DNA of 64,000 nucleotides from Mesorhizobium sp. 113-3-3 (lineage in GTDB: Bacteria > Pseudomonadota > Alphaproteobacteria > Rhizobiales > Rhizobiaceae). Made by a program: the position numbers and the translations under genes. The notes beneath the pieces are model-generated. The model was not told where the DNA came from. It saw nothing but the letters and a program-made list of their open reading frames with translations, and ran no database searches. Location: NCBI RefSeq assembly GCF_016756495.1, contig NZ_AP023243.1, positions 5,584,501 to 5,648,500 on the forward strand, in the 5' to 3' direction. How positions within the stretch are numbered: the stretch's first letter is position 1; every line of letters begins with the position of its first letter. Below are positions 59,852-64,000 of this stretch, one piece after another.

Positions 59852-61045
59852 ATGCCCTCCGACCCCAAGTCGTCTGCCAACACGCTCGTCATCCGCAATA
59901 TCGGACTGCTGCTGAGCGGTGACCTCGGCCAGCCGATCCTGGATGCCGATACCATCGCCGTGGCGGAGGGACGCATTACGGGCATTGGCAAGGCAGGCGA
60001 CGTCGACGGCGGCGATGCGGCGACGATCATCGATGCGATGGGCTGCGCTGTGGCGCCGGGGCTCATCGACAACCATGTCCATCCGGTAGCCGGCGACTGG
60101 ACGCCGCGGCAGAACCAGATCGGCTGGATGGATTCGACCGTGCATGGCGGCGTCACGTCGATCATTTCGGCGGGTGAGGTCCACACGCCGGGCCGGCCGC
60201 GCGACCTGGTCGGGCTGAAGGCGTTGGCGATCGCGGCGCAGCGGACTTTTTCCAACTTCCGGCCCAACGGCATGAAGATCCTGGCCGGCGCCCCCATCCT
60301 GGAACACGGCCTGGTCGAGGATGACTTCCGGTACCTCGCCGAAGCCGGCGTGACACTCATCGGCGAGGTCGGACTTGGCGGCGTCAAGGATGGTCCGACC
60401 GGCCGGCAGATGATCGCCTGGGCGCGCAAATACGGCATGACCTCGATGACCCATACGGGCGGCCCTTCCCTGCCCGGCTCCGGCCGCATCGGCGCCGATG
60501 TGGTGCTGGAGGTCGACGCCGACATCGTCGCCCACGTCAATGGCGGACCGACGGCACTTCCCGAAGCCGAGATCCGGCAGATCTGCGAAAACGGCTCGCG
60601 TGCGCTGGAAATCGTCCATAACGGCAATCTGCGCACCGGCTTGTTCGTGCTCGACCTGGCCAGGCAGCGCGGCGAGCTTTCACGCGTCATCCTCGGCACC
60701 GACAGCCCGGCCGGGTCCGGCGTGCAGCCGCTCGGCATCCTGAGGACGCTGACCATGCTGGCGTCGCTGGGCGGCATTGCGCCGGAAGTGGCGTTCTGTC
60801 TCGCCAGCGGCAACACGGCGCGCGTGCGCGGCCTGACCGACCGTGGCATCATCGACGTCGGCCGCGCCGCCGACCTGATCTTCATCGATCAGGCGATCGG
60901 CGGCGCCGGTGACGGACTGCTTGACAGTGTCTCGCTTGGCAATCTGCCGGGCATCGGCATGGTCGTCATCGACGGCGAGGTGCGGACCGGCCGCAGCCGC
61001 AACACCCCGCCGGCCATGCGCGTGCCGGAGGTCAGGGCCGCGTAG
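59852..61045 (+). CDS. Amidohydrolase, enamidase-like
   Basis: 397-residue member of the amidohydrolase superfamily. H75 and H77 (DNHVHP) begin the metal site, with E172 (GEVGLGG), H201 (THTGG), H228 (AHVNGG) and D284 (GTDSPAG). The Glu bridge in place of a carboxylated lysine and these motifs are as in enamidase of nicotinate fermentation, which opens 6-oxo-tetrahydronicotinate. Together with the isochorismatase-like enzyme it implies hydrolytic opening of a cyclic amide. It converges with the DUF1185 genes 15 bp away. Confidence 0.82.
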   Translation: MPSDPKSSANTLVIRNIGLLLSGDLGQPILDADTIAVAEGRITGIGKAGDVDGGDAATIIDAMGCAVAPGLIDNHVHPVAGDWTPRQNQIGWMDSTVHGGVTSIISAGEVHTPGRPRDLVGLKALAIAAQRTFSNFRPNGMKILAGAPILEHGLVEDDFRYLAEAGVTLIGEVGLGGVKDGPTGRQMIAWARKYGMTSMTHTGGPSLPGSGRIGADVVLEVDADIVAHVNGGPTALPEAEIRQICENGSRALEIVHNGNLRTGLFVLDLARQRGELSRVILGTDSPAGSGVQPLGILRTLTMLASLGGIAPEVAFCLASGNTARVRGLTDRGIIDVGRAADLIFIDQAIGGAGDGLLDSVSLGNLPGIGMVVIDGEVRTGRSRNTPPAMRVPEVRAA

Positions 61046-61060
61046 CGGCCTTCGCTGGCA

Positions 61061-61645
61061 TCAGCTCACACCGTCGACCCCGACGATACTTTCCTTGGTC
61101 AACCCGCCGACGCGCGCGTGCGGCCTGCCGGAATCGGTGACGGCGATGGCGACGACGATCTCGTCGGCGCGCGGCGCATCGGGGACACGGACCTCCATGC
61201 CGTCGAAATGGCTGCGCACCTTCGCCGCATCCTTGTGGCCGAGCGGAATGTCGAGCGGCACGCCGAGGCCGCCGCGCTTCTTCGACGAGGGAATGAGCGC
61301 GGCGCCCTTGCCCAGCACATCGCGGAACGGCGCGCCGAGCTTTGGATGAAGGATGGCGGCGGCATGTTCGAGTTCGCCGTCGGCGCCGACCGCGGCGGCC
61401 TTGCCGAAGCTCTCGACCTGATCGCCGGCAATGCCAAGCGCCGCCACCGCCCGCCTGGGCAGGATGTCGCCCAGGGCTTCGCCGATATCGACCAGCACCG
61501 ACAGATTCTCGGCAAACACGCCGGCATAAGGGTTGCGGATCACCGCGATGGCCGCGGCACGCCGAGTCGGCGGGTCGACGGGGCGGCCGCCTTCGATCCG
61601 GGTTTCCTCGACGATGTTGATGATGCGGCGGATTTCCGCGCTCAT
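61061..61645 (-). CDS. Amino acid synthesis (DUF1185) family protein, second of a tandem pair
   Basis: 194 residues. The sequence shows a regular alpha/beta pattern with conserved NPYAG, GAALIPSSKK (Lys-rich loop), PDAPRADEIVV and RPHARVGGL. The family (AA_synth, Pfam PF06684) has structures but no established reaction. The ATG overlaps the stop of its paralogue (ATGA). The two copies share length and all motif blocks, suggesting an ancient duplication and perhaps a heteromer. A catabolic role beside an enamidase is inferred from context. Confidence 0.85.
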   Translation of the reverse strand: MSAEIRRIINIVEETRIEGGRPVDPPTRRAAAIAVIRNPYAGVFAENLSVLVDIGEALGDILPRRAVAALGIAGDQVESFGKAAAVGADGELEHAAAILHPKLGAPFRDVLGKGAALIPSSKKRGGLGVPLDIPLGHKDAAKVRSHFDGMEVRVPDAPRADEIVVAIAVTDSGRPHARVGGLTKESIVGVDGVS

Positions 61646-62226
61646 CGCAATCCGTCCTCGCCCTTGATGTCGGCCGCCGCCAGGCCGCCGACCCGCGCAT
61701 GGATGCGCGGGCCGGTCGTCATCGCCAGGATGACCGCCATCTCGTCGCTGCGCGGCGCATCGCCAACGCCGATCTCGATCGCGTCGAAATGGCTGCGCAC
61801 ATAGGAAGCGTTGATGTGGGTGATCGGAATGTCGATGCGCGTTCCAGGAGCCCCGACCTTCTTGGTCGAGGGTACGATAGCCCTGGCGTTGCCGAGCAGC
61901 TCGCGCATCGCATAGCCACCCGGATTGTGCCAGAGCGCGCCATGTTCAAGCTCGCCGGCGGCACCGACGATGGCTCCCTTGCCATAGCCTTCGACAGCGG
62001 CGACGCCACCGCCCATGGCATCGATCAAGCGCCGCGCCATTTCCAGGCCGAGCGGCTTCAGATCTTCCATGAAGCCAGTGATCTCCTCGACGTAACGTCC
62101 GGCAAAGGGATTGGCGATGACGGCGACGATCGCGCCCCGCTTGAGCGGATGTGCCGCGGGCGGCCCGCCTTCATGGAAGACCTCTTCGACCTGGACCAGA
62201 AATTTCCTGACCACCACAGCTGGCAT
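61642..62226 (-). CDS. Amino acid synthesis (DUF1185) family protein, first of a tandem pair
   Basis: 194 residues when started at ATG 62226 (MPAVVVRKF), exactly matching its paralogue; the ATG at 62250 has no ribosome site, whereas AAGGAT lies ahead of 62226. Motifs parallel the partner: NPFAGRYV, RAIVPSTKKVGAPG, DAPRSDEMAV, RIHARVGGL. It is transcribed divergently from the BMP-type binding protein gene, with a weaker copy of the shared element in its promoter region. Function unknown. Confidence 0.85.
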   Translation of the reverse strand: MPAVVVRKFLVQVEEVFHEGGPPAAHPLKRGAIVAVIANPFAGRYVEEITGFMEDLKPLGLEMARRLIDAMGGGVAAVEGYGKGAIVGAAGELEHGALWHNPGGYAMRELLGNARAIVPSTKKVGAPGTRIDIPITHINASYVRSHFDAIEIGVGDAPRSDEMAVILAMTTGPRIHARVGGLAAADIKGEDGLR

Positions 62227-62279
62227 TGCGCGTATCCTTCGTCCCGTCATTCATGAAAACTCGTTAGAGTATCAACAAT

Positions 62280-62296
62280 TATGCATCACCGATATT
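62280..62296 (+). promoter_or_regulatory. Possible shared regulon element, weak copy D
   Basis: TATGCATCACCGATATT is related to copies A and B if two bases are removed from their centre: CATCACCGATATT agrees with CATCAATGATATT at 11/13. It lies 54 bp upstream of the first DUF1185 gene, next to a minus-strand TTGACA (62302-62297). The two-base deletion breaks the TGA-N3-TCA dyad, so this copy is uncertain. Confidence 0.35.
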
Positions 62297-62357
62297 TGTC
62301 AAGCACCGCGGTAAGAGGATGCCAATGACAGGCCCGGAAAACTGCATCGGATGACGA

Positions 62358-62386
62358 TTGACAGCCTGTCGGGCCGCTCCTAAACT
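62358..62386 (+). promoter_or_regulatory. Sigma-70-type promoter of the BMP-type transporter genes
   Basis: TTGACA (62358-62363) and TAAACT (62381-62386) are separated by 17 bases, close to consensus. Copy B of the shared element starts three bases after the -10 and would cover the transcription start, a classic repressor position. The binding-protein ATG is about 95 bp downstream. Confidence 0.65.
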
Positions 62387-62388
62387 CA

Positions 62389-62407
62389 TATGACCATCAA
62401 CGAAATT
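62389..62407 (+). promoter_or_regulatory. Shared regulon element, copy B
   Basis: TATGACCATCAACGAAATT, 17/19 identical to copy A on the other strand at 58374-58392. It contains TGA-CCA-TCA. It overlaps the expected transcription start of the promoter at 62358-62386, so binding should block initiation. Confidence 0.7.
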
Positions 62408-62481
62408 GCCAGCATTCCGGCGGTGTGTGAGGATGGTCAAGGCGTGGCTTCAAAAGCTGAAAAAAGCTGAAGGGGAATGAC

Positions 62482-63486
62482 ATGAAAAGGGCGCTCAAGA
62501 GTTTATTTCTGGCCGGCACGATGCTGGCCGTTTCGTTGGGGTCGGCCGCCGCACAGGCCAAGGTTTCGGTGGCCGCCATCTCAGGATATTTCGCACAGGG
62601 CTTTGGCGTTTCGATCGTCAACGGCCTCAACAAGGCCAAGGCCGATTTCGGCATCGACCTCAAGCTGGTCGACACCGGCAATCGCGCCTTGGACTATGAG
62701 GAGCAGTTCGAGAACCTCGCCAAGGGCAAGCAATACGACCTCATCTTCGTCATGGGCTGGGAGCTGGTGGATTCGCTGCAGAAGGTCAGCAAGAAATATC
62801 CCGACCAGCGCTTCGTCTTCATCGATGGCGTGCTCGACAATCCCAAAATGATCTATGCCAACTTCGCCGAGGAACAGGGCTCCTTCGTCGCCGGCGCGCT
62901 CGCCAGCATGATCGAGGCCAAGGGCAGTGAATTTCCCAAGATCGGCGACGGCAAGGCAATCGGCTTCGTCGGCGGCCGCGACATCCCGGTGATCCGCAAT
63001 TTCCTTGGCGGCTATGAGCAGGGCGCCAAATACGCCGCGCCCGATGTGAAGGTGAACTCCGTCTTCGCCGGCACCTTCGATGACCCGGCCAAGGGCAGCG
63101 AGCTCGCCCAGGCGCTGTACGGCCAGGGCTCCGACATTGTCTACAACGTCGCCGGCCCGACCGGTGAAGGCGTGATGCAGGCCAGTGCGGCCGCCGACAA
63201 ATATTCGATCGGCGTCGATATCGACATGTGCGGCACGGCTCCCGGAAATGTGCTCGGCAGCATGCTGAAGCGCGGCGACATCGCCGTCTATACGCTGATC
63301 AAGGATGAGGTCGGGGGAAACAAGGTCACAGCCGGCACCCGCACCTTCGACCTTGCATCGGGCGGCGTCGAGTTCAAGGTCTGCGACGACATCGCGCCGA
63401 AGATCCCGGCCGACGTGACCACCAAGCTCGACGAGATCAAGAAGGGCATCCTCGACGGCAAGATCGTGATCGCCAAGGCGAAATAG
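62482..63486 (+). CDS. BMP-family ABC transporter substrate-binding protein
   Basis: 334-residue periplasmic receptor of the basic membrane protein (PnrA/Med) family, whose known ligands are purine nucleosides and related compounds. Signal peptide to about residue 26 (LGSAAAQA-KV), with no lipobox cysteine. Conserved patches are GYFAQGFG, VMGWELVDS, NFAEEQGSFVAGALA and VGGRDIPVIRNFLGGYEQG. AAGGGGAA precedes the ATG. It is followed by an ABC ATPase of the matching type, so this is a nucleoside-class importer, here tied to the enamidase/DUF1185 genes. Confidence 0.9.
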   Translation: MKRALKSLFLAGTMLAVSLGSAAAQAKVSVAAISGYFAQGFGVSIVNGLNKAKADFGIDLKLVDTGNRALDYEEQFENLAKGKQYDLIFVMGWELVDSLQKVSKKYPDQRFVFIDGVLDNPKMIYANFAEEQGSFVAGALASMIEAKGSEFPKIGDGKAIGFVGGRDIPVIRNFLGGYEQGAKYAAPDVKVNSVFAGTFDDPAKGSELAQALYGQGSDIVYNVAGPTGEGVMQASAAADKYSIGVDIDMCGTAPGNVLGSMLKRGDIAVYTLIKDEVGGNKVTAGTRTFDLASGGVEFKVCDDIAPKIPADVTTKLDEIKKGILDGKIVIAKAK

Positions 63487-63520
63487 GCAACCGCGCATCC
63501 CTCCCAAGAAAGCGCTACGC

Positions 63521-63550
63521 TGATCCGCCGCGGCCTGCCGCGGTGGATCA
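63521..63550 (+). terminator. Hairpin between binding-protein and ATPase genes
   Basis: TGATCCGCCGCGG-CCTG-CCGCGGTGGATCA forms a 13-bp stem with one G-T wobble. No T-run follows, so it is more likely a partial terminator or 3' stabiliser that keeps binding-protein messenger more abundant than the downstream transporter genes. Confidence 0.55.
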
Positions 63551-63580
63551 GCGTCCAGTCTGCCAATCTGCGAGAGCATC

Positions 63581-64000
63581 GTGTCGAACGCGCCGGGGTC
63601 CCCGACCCTCCACAGCACAGTAGCGATGGCCGTCGAATTGACAGGCATCACCAAGCGCTTTGGCGCCTTCATCGCCAATGACGGCATCGATCTTGCCGTG
63701 CGCCGGGGTGAGATCCACGCCATCATCGGCGAGAACGGCGCCGGCAAGACGACGCTAATGAACATCCTTTTCGGCCTGCTGCAGCCGGACGAAGGCTCGA
63801 TCCGACTGAATGGCGAGGCGACGGTGGTCGCCGACCCGGCCGCCGCCATCAAGGCTGGGCTTGGCATGGTGCACCAGCATTTCAAGCTGGTGCCTTCGCT
63901 GTCGGTCGCCGACAATGTCTTTCTCGGCATGGAAATCCGGCGTCATGGATTGATCGACCACGCCGCGCAGATCGCACGCACGCAGGAACTGTCGAAGCGT
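63581..64000 (+). CDS. Nucleoside-type ABC transporter ATP-binding protein, 3' end missing
   Basis: The frame is open to the window end, about 140 codons. Walker A is GENGAGKTT, followed by MNILFGLLQPDEGSI, the Q-loop is GMVHQHFKLVPSLSV. This is the first ATPase domain of the two-domain YufO/RbsA-like proteins that work with BMP binding proteins. GTG 63581 is in frame with a GAGAG site upstream; ATG 63626 (MAVELTGITKRFG) is an equally possible start by homology but has no ribosome site. Confidence 0.88.
   Translation, partial: MSNAPGSPTLHSTVAMAVELTGITKRFGAFIANDGIDLAVRRGEIHAIIGENGAGKTTLMNILFGLLQPDEGSIRLNGEATVVADPAAAIKAGLGMVHQHFKLVPSLSVADNVFLGMEIRRHGLIDHAAQIARTQELSKR

Noticed and set aside
1..64000. 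CRISPR arrays, insertion sequences, prophage genes, rRNA or tRNA genes
   Set aside because: No regularly spaced repeats, transposase or integrase motifs, or conserved RNA sequences were seen on either strand.

Overview
The window is a 64 kb stretch of high-G+C chromosome (or large replicon) from an alphaproteobacterium. The most likely host is a member of the Rhizobiales, and Mesorhizobium-like is the best guess. This rests on the density of ABC importers, the Sinorhizobium-type order of the ectoine genes, a phosphonate pathway whose active-site residues match S. meliloti positions, and palindromic intergenic repeats typical of rhizobia. The species assignment is inference. No rRNA, tRNA, CRISPR array, transposase or prophage gene was seen. 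Nearly the whole window consists of catabolic uptake-and-degradation modules set side by side, each with its own regulator.

Layout. (1) 1-5469, plus strand: a sugar ABC importer (two permeases, the first cut by the window edge, and a MalK-type ATPase) followed by an enolase-superfamily sugar-acid dehydratase, an L-rhamnose-type mutarotase, a Gfo/Idh/MocA oxidoreductase and a MaoC-type dehydratase; probably an L-sugar catabolic operon. (2) 5481-17349: 2-aminoethylphosphonate (AEP) uptake and degradation (phnW, phnA, phnY, a PbfA-like PLP lyase, a D-2-hydroxyacid dehydrogenase, then phnSTUV), all on the minus strand, with a divergent LysR regulator. (3) 17356-21890: a covalent-FAD dimethylglycine/sarcosine-dehydrogenase-like enzyme, a DeoR-type regulator and a membrane acyltransferase. 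(4) 22102-36621: a complete ectoine/5-hydroxyectoine module (ehuABCD, eutABC, doeA, doeB, enuR on minus; asnC, doeC, doeD on plus) plus a quinone-oxidoreductase-like gene. (5) 36761-45393: an aromatic-amino-acid-lyase homologue that lacks the MIO-forming triad, a D-2-hydroxyacid dehydrogenase, a FAD amino-acid oxidase with a decayed second copy beside it, and a heterodimeric ABC exporter.

(6) 45581-56653: a TauABC/SsuABC-type importer, an APH-like kinase, a HutC-type GntR regulator, a zinc alcohol dehydrogenase, a HisD-family dehydrogenase with altered metal ligands, an SDR, a HisC-like aminotransferase and a FAD oxidase. Three ATATACA-type sites lie in its promoter regions. The HisD-like/SDR/MDR trio with a sulfonate-type importer suggests C3-sulfonate use rather than histidine synthesis. 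(7) 56681-64000: an SDR, a sugar-nucleotide-type epimerase/dehydrogenase, an isochorismatase-like hydrolase, a MarR regulator, an enamidase-like amidohydrolase, two tandem DUF1185 proteins and a BMP-type (nucleoside-class) ABC importer that runs off the end.

The most interesting region is module 7. A nearly identical 19-base element (17/19) occurs at 58374-58392 and 62389-62407, with a third good copy at 58540-58558 and a weaker one at 62280-62296. Together they mark every promoter of the module and fit a MarR-controlled regulon for an N-heterocyclic or nucleoside-like substrate whose pathway I cannot match to a described one. The second item is the MIO-less ammonia-lyase homologue at 36761-38257.
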